A stretch of 64,000 nt of DNA from Debaryomyces hansenii CBS767 (lineage: Eukaryota > Ascomycota > Pichiomycetes > Serinales > Debaryomycetaceae): positions 310,001 to 374,000 of the forward strand of contig NC_006046.2 of NCBI RefSeq assembly GCF_000006445.2, read 5' to 3'. This document shows, piece by piece, positions 19,515 through 28,629 of this stretch. The notes under the pieces are model-generated. The model was not told the DNA's origin. It saw only the letters and a list, made by a program, of their open reading frames with translations, and ran no database searches. Made by a program: the position numbers and the translations under genes. The stretch's first letter is position 1. Each line of letters starts with the position of its first letter.

Positions 19515-20198
19515 TTAACAAAAATAATAACAGTATTCGTAATTCAACCCTGACACAACAAATGATGATATTAAGAATAAAATGATGCTAGTAATAATTA
19601 CGATATAACGTATGGTATAGTCTGGTCTAGTTATTCGTTGTAGATTTTCTAACTCTTCTAACACGGTGGGTTCATGCAGTGGTTGTAATTGTTCGTTTGC
19701 CTCTATTTCGTCAAATTCATGGTGATCTTTAAGGAGACTCGATAATTCACCATCAAATCTCTGGAAGTCCTCGCAATCTATATTGACTTGTCTGTAAGCA
19801 ATTAGCTTCCTTATCCTATCTAATTTTTCAGCTATTGATTCCACAGATTGTAATTGTTCTTCCGTATCATATAGTTTTGGCAAGATATGATCATTTGAAA
19901 CTACTCTCGAATTCAAGTAATTTCTCAGTATTGGAACAGGCCTTGGCTTTGCAAGATTTATTGTTTTTGCTCTAGTTTTCAAATTCTCTGGTAGATATAT
20001 ATCTTCCTTTTGAGAAGAACTGACCTTCCTATTAAGAGGTATAGGCTCGTGGAACAGTCTTGAGTTATGTCTAGTCTCAACTGCTGTGTCTTCCTCTTCT
20101 TTAATTTGTACATTTCTGTCAATCTTGTACGGTAGAGGTAATGGATCTCCCAATTGCATTGCCACCTCATTATTTCTTCGTTTATTCTTAGTATTCAT
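19515..20198 (-). CDS. Tail-anchored protein, possible Kar1
   Basis: A 227-residue protein that I cannot name from motifs alone. It is hydrophilic with a predicted helical segment (SVESIAEKLDRIRKLIAYRQ, about residues 118-137), and has one hydrophobic stretch at the very C-terminus (YIVIITSIILFLISSFVV) followed by a short Tyr/Cys-rich tail, so it is a tail-anchored membrane protein. It lies next to a CHS1-type chitin synthase gene. In S. cerevisiae the tail-anchored spindle-pole protein Kar1 (YNL188W) is four genes from CHS1 (YNL192W), so Kar1 is a reasonable guess. The central amphipathic helix could be a Cdc31-binding site. Yeast Kar1 is longer (433 residues). Confidence 0.45.
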   Translation of the reverse strand: MNTKNKRRNNEVAMQLGDPLPLPYKIDRNVQIKEEEDTAVETRHNSRLFHEPIPLNRKVSSSQKEDIYLPENLKTRAKTINLAKPRPVPILRNYLNSRVVSNDHILPKLYDTEEQLQSVESIAEKLDRIRKLIAYRQVNIDCEDFQRFDGELSSLLKDHHEFDEIEANEQLQPLHEPTVLEELENLQRITRPDYTIRYIVIITSIILFLISSFVVSGLNYEYCYYFC

Positions 20199-20368
20199 TG
20201 TGTCTTCATATCTAGGTTGTTAATGTTTTTATTTAGTAGGTAATTTTTATTATGTAAATAAACGCGATTTTAGCTTCTACGCTTTTTGAAGCATTTATGT
20301 AACTAGATGTAATATTTTATCTACACAAGTGAATCCTAATAATACAAGTATATTTAAAATCTATATGA

Positions 20369-23326
20369 TTATGCCTTCTTCGACTGAGAATGTTTAAATC
20401 TCATGATAAATCTATGTATCAAATACATTACACATCCAATGAACCTAAATAATGCCATGAATGCAACTAACCATAATATAACTGTCAAGAAAATTTTGGA
20501 CCTTGTATTATCATCCTCTGTCTCATCCGAAGAAAATTGACTAAATCCACCAGTTTCGAGAACGACGGCAATGATAATAAAATTGGAAAACATCCAGATC
20601 AAAACAGTCATCGACCTGATAAATGCATAATAATCCTCATTACTTGTTTCTGGTTTAGGACCATCGTCTTCAAGTGGCTTCTTAATCTTTTCTAATTGAT
20701 TCAAGTAAGACTGATTGATTTCTTCCTTTAATATTGGTATATTGACATCGAAAGTACCATCTTCTCTAACCATTGCCGAACCTAAATCTTTAGCTCCTGT
20801 ATCACCCTTGGTACCCCATGAAATATCATCAATATTACAGAACGCATAAATGTTCAAAACATTAATATATGCTGGCGAGAGTAAGATATATTGGATGAAT
20901 GAGGTAAACATATGCCATGGTTCAAAATAAATAAATGATGCAACAAAGTACAATGCATAAGTGGAGGCAGTTGCAACCACTAAATCTCTGAATTGCTCAT
21001 TCTTAAAAAAAAGTGATACCGTAATTTTACTTTCATCCTCATAGATCAGCTGAATTGAATTAACAGCCATGAATATGGCTGCAAATATCATATACGCCAT
21101 CAATATTGCGAAGAAAATAACAATTACTATGTAAAATTTTTCTGTTCCTTTAGGCTTATTACCAAAACTCAAAACAAATGTAGTAACAATTGATGCTAAG
21201 TAAAGCCATAGAAATATTACCGATAATACATTTCCTGGGGCAAAATTTAGATTAGAATCTGCTAACGAAGTTGTCAATATTCTGAAAACCAAAAAATATG
21301 AACCAATTGAAAACCAAGAAACAACTAAATTTAAGAATTGGTATATGAATTCAATATGAAGACAGATTTTCCTCCCAATTGAATGTGAAGAGCCCCAAAG
21401 CTTAGGGAAATGTGCTAATGCGTAAATAGCCGCAAAAAATGACCCATTCAACCATCTTCTCCTCTGTAAAATAAACTCAGCTAACCCCTGTGGAACATCG
21501 GTTTCTGCAGATGCAGTTCTACAGTACCTCAATAACCAGGAGCAGCCCTTTTTGGCAACTAATTCATAACATAAAATTCTATCTTCTGCCAAATACATAT
21601 TTGAAGTGAATATCCCTGCTTCCTCTTTCAATTCTGTCTTTTTTAATTCGTATTCATCATCATTAGGATCAAGCTCACCACTTCCGTGCAAAAATTCCCC
21701 CTTAAAATATTTTTCTAATGGCCCTTTGCCATTGATATCATTCTGAAGAGCAACATATCTGTAAGCTGAAAATGCACCAGGCAATACCGAAATGAATCCG
21801 AATACTGATTCGGTTGGTTTATCCAAAATATTCGAAATCTTATATTCGAAATTTTGGGCATATACTAAAGGATTTGTAACTAGCTGTCTTTTTCTTAAAG
21901 CAGCTTTTATTTCACCACATGCACCTGCCACTTGAGGGTTCTTGTCGAATTCTTTCCACAAATGATATAAAGCTTTACCCGAAGGTTGAGTACCAGCATC
22001 TAATAAAATCACCACTCTCGGATCTAATACTTGTCCCAAAGCTTGGAAACACCATCTGTGGGAATTGATTTTTTTGGCATTGTTTTCTTTCAAACAGAAT
22101 AGTAACTGTACTGGAACGATTTTTTCAGTAGTGAGCTTAACTGTATCATCAACACTAGAAATACCAACTCTTGTGGTATATTCATAAATATGGGCTTGCA
22201 CTTTCTTGTCGTCAACTCTACTCTTAGCTAACCCGTCTTGATACACTCCTAAACCTGCCAATAATGCTTGTGCTCTTTCATTGATCTTGGAACGACCATC
22301 ACTTACAATACATACAACCACCTTCTTCCAGGAATTCTTTCCCCAAACAGGAGACCTTGTTCTGGATTCCAAATGCTTTATATTCTTGAATACCCCCTTC
22401 AATGTTTTTGCTAAAAGAATATCATCTTCATTGTACATAGTGACTACTATCATCAATTCCGTTTGACGTGGCATTGGGTAATGTACTGGTCTCAAAATAT
22501 AGCCATCCCTATAAAAATTAGATGGCCCACATGTAACTGCTGTATATCTCATATAGGCGAATTCTCTTGATAACCCGTTATCCTTTTCTGTTTGTCTGTA
22601 GTCAGGAAATTTTCTTAGTAACTCTGTCGCTACTGGACAATCCAAAACTAAATGACCGTTTAAACCTGATGCAATACCAATTTGAGGCTTGGACCTGATC
22701 TCTTCTTCGCCTTCTTCTGGGGGCCTCACAAATTCGTCTCCTTCTTCGCCGAACGGAGATTGAGGAATGTCAACTAGTTCATCTTCAGGCACCAACGGAT
22801 TCACCACTTGCACAGTATTTAAATCGTATGAATCACCTTCAAACTGGTTGTACTGAATCCTTTGATCAAACTCTTTTTCTTCCTCATCGTCATACACATT
22901 GGGTACGAACGCATGGTCGTAGTTTTCTCCGGTATACCCATAATCGTGAAATTGATTCAACTCGTAGTTATCCATATCTGAATTATCATTGTACGGTCTC
23001 GTATCAAAGGGATCTTCGCTCTGGGGCAATGGTGCTAAATTCGGTGGCCGTGGAGCATTGGACGTGGTGAAAATATTCGATGGTTCCATCTCTTCATCGT
23101 GGTAATAACTGTCAAATTCCTCGTAACTGTCTCCGTGTTGGTTATTATACACTGGCTGTGGTTGTTGGAAATTAATTGAGTTATCACTAGCCATTCTGTC
23201 TTGTTGATCTGCTGGGTTATAATTATACACTCCCGACTGTTGATGATTTAAATAGTCGTTTAACGAAATATCGTCTTCATCCCCGTATTGGTTATGATTA
23301 TTGCCTAGACGATGAAAGCCACTCAT
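20369..23326 (-). CDS. Chitin synthase, class I/II (Chs1-type)
   Basis: A 985-residue protein. The N-terminal ~170 residues are Asn/Gln/Asp-rich and disordered. The chitin synthase 1 domain follows, with ELMIVVTMYNEDD and VVCIVSDGRSKIN (UDP-GlcNAc binding), VILLDAGTQPSG, LAEDRILCYEL (near residue 578) and the signature QRRRWLNGS (near residue 621). At least six membrane spans lie in the C-terminal half. The enzyme polymerises chitin from UDP-N-acetylglucosamine. The N-terminal CON1 region and the absence of a cytochrome b5 or myosin domain exclude Chs3-type class IV. By closeness of the possible KAR1 it may be the CHS1 orthologue (CHS2/CHS8 group in Candida); the paralogue cannot be fixed by eye. 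Confidence 0.95.
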   Translation of the reverse strand: MSGFHRLGNNHNQYGDEDDISLNDYLNHQQSGVYNYNPADQQDRMASDNSINFQQPQPVYNNQHGDSYEEFDSYYHDEEMEPSNIFTTSNAPRPPNLAPLPQSEDPFDTRPYNDNSDMDNYELNQFHDYGYTGENYDHAFVPNVYDDEEEKEFDQRIQYNQFEGDSYDLNTVQVVNPLVPEDELVDIPQSPFGEEGDEFVRPPEEGEEEIRSKPQIGIASGLNGHLVLDCPVATELLRKFPDYRQTEKDNGLSREFAYMRYTAVTCGPSNFYRDGYILRPVHYPMPRQTELMIVVTMYNEDDILLAKTLKGVFKNIKHLESRTRSPVWGKNSWKKVVVCIVSDGRSKINERAQALLAGLGVYQDGLAKSRVDDKKVQAHIYEYTTRVGISSVDDTVKLTTEKIVPVQLLFCLKENNAKKINSHRWCFQALGQVLDPRVVILLDAGTQPSGKALYHLWKEFDKNPQVAGACGEIKAALRKRQLVTNPLVYAQNFEYKISNILDKPTESVFGFISVLPGAFSAYRYVALQNDINGKGPLEKYFKGEFLHGSGELDPNDDEYELKKTELKEEAGIFTSNMYLAEDRILCYELVAKKGCSWLLRYCRTASAETDVPQGLAEFILQRRRWLNGSFFAAIYALAHFPKLWGSSHSIGRKICLHIEFIYQFLNLVVSWFSIGSYFLVFRILTTSLADSNLNFAPGNVLSVIFLWLYLASIVTTFVLSFGNKPKGTEKFYIVIVIFFAILMAYMIFAAIFMAVNSIQLIYEDESKITVSLFFKNEQFRDLVVATASTYALYFVASFIYFEPWHMFTSFIQYILLSPAYINVLNIYAFCNIDDISWGTKGDTGAKDLGSAMVREDGTFDVNIPILKEEINQSYLNQLEKIKKPLEDDGPKPETSNEDYYAFIRSMTVLIWMFSNFIIIAVVLETGGFSQFSSDETEDDNTRSKIFLTVILWLVAFMALFRFIGCVMYLIHRFIMRFKHSQSKKA

Positions 23327-24789
23327 GCTAATTCACTTTTGAAACTATGTAATCAATTAGAATGACCGTTTCCGAAATCTCTTGTTTCAGAGAGAGAGAT
23401 ATATTTTAAGACCAAACACGCGAACAATCTCAGCCACTACAAATGTTTTGGCATGATTTCATGTCAACTAAACGGTCGCAGTACGATCAAAATAACCTAT
23501 TATTAGCATATGCATGAGAGAATACGAGCCATTATCATGTTTTAGAGAAGGCATTACGTGTGTCATCGGCAATACGTTTGTCATCGTCAACACCTAGGCA
23601 TTGAAGATAGCCAGCCGTATATCGATGCGATGACTTTTTGGAAAATAAGTACACTTTCAGGTTTTCAGCCTCCCGATATTCATATTGGATAGTAAACTAC
23701 AATATCTCCATATATCCGTATGCCTACATGTTCATATAAACGCATAGTCATGAAATAGGCTGAAAAATTGATATGCGTGTTCGAATATATGTTATGCTGG
23801 GACATAAATACCAAAACGAGCATCGATTAACATTGAACGACATTGAAAGCGTCGGAATGCCTTATGCAAGACCTAAAGACTAGCTCAAACTGGTAGGGTT
23901 CTTCCCTGTCGTACCTGCTTTCTAGATTGGCCTTCTCCAATGTAGTACTATCAACACTAGGGTTGAAATAGTGCACTTCTTCTAATTATAGAAACGAGGT
24001 CAATCGTTATGTAAGCACTCCTTCAAAACCAACACAGTATAGCCATGATTATTGTACGAGACATCAGCCATCGAGAATAATCAGGCACTGCATGTACCAA
24101 TAGATGATGAGCCGAAGCATCAATTGGCTTATGTACTTCTGAAACTGGCCGGACATGGTTTTGGGATGCCACATATTGCGGTCCATTTACCGAATGATCG
24201 TCCAAACGGCTAGCAAACGAATTTAATTTGCTGCAATTATTAGTCTAGCAACTGTGGATATATATAGTTTAATGAGGTGTTATGACTGACATTAACTATT
24301 GTGAATTCCGAGCGTATCTTCCTTCTGCAATTCTACTATCAACTGCAACAGACAAGCCGCATTTCCATTTTGCAATTGGGGTGATTCAGGTCAGAATGGA
24401 ACTTTGGTGTTTTTTAAATACGGATACATTAGGCACACATCCGGAGAAACAGCAGATATATGAATATAGTAGTACAAGACTAAAGTAATTTGATTGTAGG
24501 ATGACATTTTAAGACAGTATGATCTAATCATTGTTACAGACCAATTTCGATTGAGCTTTCTAGTGATAATCCTCGATAATAGCTTATTCACCCACAATGG
24601 TAATATACTAATGCATTAGAGCAGCCATACGTGTGTTACATATAGCTACATAAACCAGTAAAAAATAATACATGTATTGCATATGGAATGCTTAATGCTT
24701 TCGTGCAAAACTGACCTCTTCCTCTCTTTTATATAGAGCGCACCATATAACTAGATAAGAAAAAAAATATCTGACAACTCTTTACTACT
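23327..24789. other. Long spacer, chitin synthase to I9-like gene
   Basis: This 1463-bp spacer is the second longest gene-free stretch of the sort in the window when promoters are considered, and lies between divergent genes. It holds only short ORFs without recognisable domains (a 68-codon ATG frame at 24282-24488 has a TATATATAG 20 bp before it but looks random). A TATATAG-type box lies at about 24730. I see no tRNA, repeat or known RNA. Confidence 0.5.
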
Positions 24790-25275
24790 ATGATACTTTT
24801 AAATTTGATATATGTGTTATGGGTGGTCGTTGTACCAATCATATGTCATACACCCGATGAGCAGTTATTAGCTCGTGAACCAAGTAAATTAACAGGATGT
24901 ATAGTTATATTTACGCCACATTATGATCCAACAACTCCACAGCAAGTAACTGAAACGAATGATCGAATTAGAATTCTCATGGATAGCTATAGGAAATATG
25001 TTGAGAACGAATTAGAGAATACGGTTAAATTTGAATATTCTACGGTGTTTTACGGAATGGCGATTGAGTTCAATAATTTGGACAAAATTCATGAAATGAT
25101 TATCCAGAGCCTGTCTATAGAAGTGGATAGGCTAGATATTGACAATTACGAATTAATGGAACTGGAGATCAAGAAATTGTTCCAAAACTACAGGAAGGAT
25201 GAATTAAGTAAATATGGAATCGACTTGGTTTATCAATCGGACACACCTGTGTCTATTGATGAGCCAATGATGTAA
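24790..25275 (+). CDS. Secreted inhibitor-I9-like protein (Pbi2/YHR138C type)
   Basis: A 161-residue protein. Residues 1-20 (MILLNLIYVLWVVVVPIICH) form a signal peptide or anchor. The body fits the subtilisin propeptide/inhibitor I9 pattern: GCIVIFTP (strand 1), a long helix (DRIRILMDSYRKYVENELE), VKFEYSTVFYGMAIEF (strands 2-3), a second helix (LDKIHEMIIQSL) and IEVDRLDID (last strand, like VIENVEEDKEV in yeast Pbi2). No protease domain follows. In S. cerevisiae, Pbi2 (cytosolic) and Yhr138c (signal-bearing) are stand-alone I9 proteins linked to proteinase B inhibition and vacuole fusion. The fold assignment is by eye. Confidence 0.55.
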   Translation: MILLNLIYVLWVVVVPIICHTPDEQLLAREPSKLTGCIVIFTPHYDPTTPQQVTETNDRIRILMDSYRKYVENELENTVKFEYSTVFYGMAIEFNNLDKIHEMIIQSLSIEVDRLDIDNYELMELEIKKLFQNYRKDELSKYGIDLVYQSDTPVSIDEPMM

Positions 25276-25500
25276 TTATGAATGTACGAACTACGATAAA
25301 CTACACAAGTCCCATAGTCGCGACTTGTAGAGATAAACAAACATGTAATCATAATCATTAAAATAGAAATAAACAAATAATCCCCCTACCAAATCATTAT
25401 CAAAAAATAAATACAGCCACAAGACGCTAGCACGAAAGCAAAAAGAAACAATAACATAAAAATAGTGAGTGGCGATAAAACTCTTCTGTCGATGACCCTC

Positions 25501-25976
25501 TCAGTTCACTGAATCAAAATCTAATTCTAGGTCTGCCACGTTCAATCTCTTCATTTCAGTCTCACCAAAGGTGTTTTCACCCGAATACAACACGTATAAA
25601 AATCCATCCTCGTCCTTATGTTCTTCGTAAATAGTACTCATTAATGCAGCTGTGGGTGGCAAGATATCGTTTATAAAGATAAAAATAGCCTTCTCGCTAG
25701 GCAACTTGATTCGTTTTCTTATCACATACACAAACTGACCGACAGATAAATCCCCCGGCACCAAATACTTTCTCTTATCAATCTCCTGGATATCTGAGTT
25801 TTCTGCCTTCTCACAAATAACTGGAAGTCTATCATTGAATCTTTGAGTGATCCGAGTAGCTTCGGCCTTTCTCTTTTCTATATTTTGGTTAGCATTTGTC
25901 CGCACTCAATCCACAAACGTTACTCTGTAGCAATATACATACCAAATGGATGTTCGTCCTTAAATTGAGATCTCAT
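25501..25976 (-). CDS. ATG8: Ubiquitin-like autophagy protein Atg8 (spliced)
   Basis: The gene has two exons: 25976-25943 and 25877-25501. Splicing restores the invariant start [17 protein letters not shown]; the unspliced frame from 25905 has an unrelated N-terminus. The product has 136 residues with the classic core ([50 protein letters not shown]). Gly116 is the expected lipidation site after Atg4 cleavage, and phosphatidylethanolamine-linked Atg8 builds autophagosomes. Twenty residues follow Gly116 ([20 protein letters not shown]), against one in S. cerevisiae. PET112 is the divergent neighbour; in S. cerevisiae ATG8, NUP170 and PET112 are three adjacent genes. Confidence 0.97.
25878..25942 (-). 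other. ATG8 intron (65 nt)
   Basis: On the minus strand the intron begins GTATGT, has TGCTAAC as the branch-type sequence 8 nt before the acceptor, and ends ATAG. It splits a Glu codon after the first base (G/AA), at residue 12. The joined frame matches the conserved Atg8 N-terminus, which makes the splice secure. Confidence 0.95.
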
Positions 25977-27034
25977 ATTAATCCTATTGATGTTAGTAAT
26001 TACTCGATAATAGATCCCATATTCATAAATGGGATATGTTCTTGACAACCAGAGTGGCGATTCATGGAGAGTATAAACAACTAAATCTCCCTTAAATTGA
26101 AACTCTTCACCTTATTCAAACACTTTATTGACCAGTATACTTACAAATATACTTTCTGATGTCCTCTATAGAATTATCGCAAATTATAATTACAATAATA
26201 GTTAGCTCGAATAATAATAAACATCTAAATGACTATCATCTATCTTATCTTTAGGGAGTTGATTAATCGCGGTAGTGCGTGTTTCAATATCAAAATCGTA
26301 TTTTGATAAGCACACAGTAAACAATTGATTCCAACGTGTTTTCGGTATTGAACGGTCATTCGTGGGTATATAGGTCTAGTAGTAGACGAGACATATGTTC
26401 AGAATAAAAACTATTGAATAGTGTCTCTCAACTCAGTTTTTGTTAACGTCTGGTGTGGAAATTGGAATACCCGCTGGACTAAGGTGTACTGGTATCGGCA
26501 AATAAAGATGCCACATTGTAAGTGTATGTATGAGTGTGATTCGTGAAGCATTAACATTCAATTCATCGGTATTTTTAGGGAAAAACCGTTGTACTTGTGA
26601 GTATCAGCATTACCAATAGCTGCAAATTTTGCTACCAACAATTGAATTTTTCCCCTTTTCCATATGCAATTAGCCACGTTTACTTTGATAGAGGTCGTAT
26701 ACTATGAGTCTTCTGATCATGGTCGTGATTTGTATATGTCCTGTTATATTAATTGTGAATAAAATGTTCATGACGGAAGTCAGAGAGCATCGTTCACAAA
26801 CCAGTGCGTAATACACGCAATATTAGAGTCACGGTAGAAGGAAGCGAATAGAGACGTCAGTCATACCCCATTATACTATCGGCCTAGTATTTGTAGCTGT
26901 TATGAATCAAGAACTCAAAGAGATAAGATATAAACTTGATAAGTCCATATTTGTGGTCTGCATATAGACGATCAATATCGATTTCTGAAAAATCCTTCGG
27001 TTAATCGTCTTTCACTATTTGGCTACCATATAAC
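25977..27034. other. Divergent spacer ATG8/PET112
   Basis: A 1058-bp spacer with no convincing frame. One inverted repeat (ATCCCAT/ATGGGAT arms, 8-nt centre) lies at 26014-26035, about 40 bp before the ATG8 start. This is far longer than most spacers here, so an unseen RNA or regulatory region is possible. Confidence 0.5.
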
Positions 27035-28576
27035 ATGATAACACTTAAACGGCTAATACACTCGAGCCGGTCGGTGTGTTCTCTGGGTTTCAAGGTTGAC
27101 CCAAATTACAAATTAAAATGTGGATTGGAAATACACACCCAATTAAAGACCAAATATAAATTATTCTCGTTATCATCCTCAAAGTTCGATTCTGAACCCA
27201 ATACCAACGTCAGTTACTTTGATTGTGGATTACCCGGGACCCTTCCGAAGTTAAATCCAGAAGCTTTGTATTTAGCATTAAAGACAGCGGTGGCACTAAA
27301 CAGCGATGTGCAATCATTTTCAACTTTTGATAGAAAACATTACTTTTATCCCGATCAACCCCAAGGGTTCCAGATAACTCAACGTTATCATCCTATTGCT
27401 AGAAATGGGTATTTGGAATTGAATAGCAAGTTTGACGATATAACAGAGGATCTGAAAACCATTAACATTGAACAGATTCAAATTGAACAAGATACGGGTA
27501 AAACGAATTACGATAAATATGACAAGCTAATTAAAATCGATTTAAACAGATCTAACGTTCCGTTGATTGAATTAGTTACAAAGCCTGATTTTGAAAATAT
27601 GTCACAAATTAGAGCCTTCATCAAAAAATATCAAACCTTGGTTAAACATTTGGACGTATGTACTGGTGACTTGGAAACAGGCGCGATTAGAATTGATCTT
27701 AATGTGAGCATAAATGGTGGAAATAGGGTTGAAGTTAAAAACTTGGGAAGTTCCAGTGAATTGGCAAGTGCATTAAAATCTGAGTACCACAGGCAAATAC
27801 AGTTGACAAAGGAAAACTTCCCCGTTATCCAAGAAACAAGAGGTTGGAATGGTAAAGAAACCGTAAGGTTAAGAAGTAAAGAAGATGCCGTTGAATATAG
27901 ATACGTTCCGGATTCTGAATTACCATTCATTAACTTGGACCCTGAAATATCACGAGAAATTGCTGCTGCATTACCTGATTTGCCGGACGCCATTATTACC
28001 AAATTGATCTCCGAGCCATATAACTTGGAATTGAAGCATGCTAAATTTTTCATTGCCAATAAGGATATTCTTAACTATTATTATGATTTGTTTCAAATCG
28101 TGGTAATTGATGCTGGAAAAGACCATAAAGTTGCAAATAATTGGCTCGTGCATGAGTTGATTGGAGCCTTTTCGAAATTTGAAGTACCATTAGACATATC
28201 TTTAATCCCTCCAACAAAACTTGGAGAAATAATAATTATGGTTTCAAATGATGAATTAACTACGACGTCTGCCAAACTATTATTATCACAATTAGTTAAG
28301 TCGCCTGATGATAAAGAATTAACTATTCAAGAATTGATAGAAAAATACGATGTAGGGAAAATCAAAGATATTACTGAAAATGAGTTATCTGAAGCTGTTG
28401 AAGAGGTGTGTGTTTATATAATTGCAAACAATCAAGATGTTATAGAAAAGATTGTTACGGGTAAGCCTAAGTCAATCAACTACCTCATTGGTTTAGCTAT
28501 GAAAGAAACTAACGGAAAAGTAAATTCCAATGTGTTTGAATCTAAGTTTAAGGAGTTAATTGCTGATTATAAATAA
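27035..28576 (+). CDS. PET112: Mitochondrial glutamyl-tRNA(Gln) amidotransferase subunit B
   Basis: A 513-residue GatB-family protein. The N-terminal ~20 residues (MITLKRLIHSSRSVCSLGF) are basic and Ser-rich, a mitochondrial presequence. GatB signatures follow: CGLEIHTQLKT, the Cys-and-Gly-rich SYFDCGLPGTLPKLN, KHYFYPDQPQGFQITQ, IQIEQDTGK, DLNRSNVPLIELVTKPD and GDLETGAIRIDLNVS. A GatB/YqeY tail domain ends the protein. Pet112 with Her2 (GatA) and GatF converts mischarged Glu-tRNA(Gln) to Gln-tRNA(Gln) for mitochondrial translation. Confidence 0.97.
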   Translation: MITLKRLIHSSRSVCSLGFKVDPNYKLKCGLEIHTQLKTKYKLFSLSSSKFDSEPNTNVSYFDCGLPGTLPKLNPEALYLALKTAVALNSDVQSFSTFDRKHYFYPDQPQGFQITQRYHPIARNGYLELNSKFDDITEDLKTINIEQIQIEQDTGKTNYDKYDKLIKIDLNRSNVPLIELVTKPDFENMSQIRAFIKKYQTLVKHLDVCTGDLETGAIRIDLNVSINGGNRVEVKNLGSSSELASALKSEYHRQIQLTKENFPVIQETRGWNGKETVRLRSKEDAVEYRYVPDSELPFINLDPEISREIAAALPDLPDAIITKLISEPYNLELKHAKFFIANKDILNYYYDLFQIVVIDAGKDHKVANNWLVHELIGAFSKFEVPLDISLIPPTKLGEIIIMVSNDELTTTSAKLLLSQLVKSPDDKELTIQELIEKYDVGKIKDITENELSEAVEEVCVYIIANNQDVIEKIVTGKPKSINYLIGLAMKETNGKVNSNVFESKFKELIADYK

Positions 28577-28629
28577 TAGATTAATATATTCATAAAGATA
28601 TGTAAATGTTATATAATTCGCCTTGAAAT

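Noticed and set aside
24282..24488. 68-codon frame with a TATA-like sequence upstream
   Set aside because: Residue pattern looks random and TATA-like strings are frequent in AT-rich spacer.
25501..25905. Unspliced Atg8 frame with the start MRTNANQN
   Set aside because: It comes from reading into the intron and lacks the invariant Atg8 N-terminus; the spliced form is complete.
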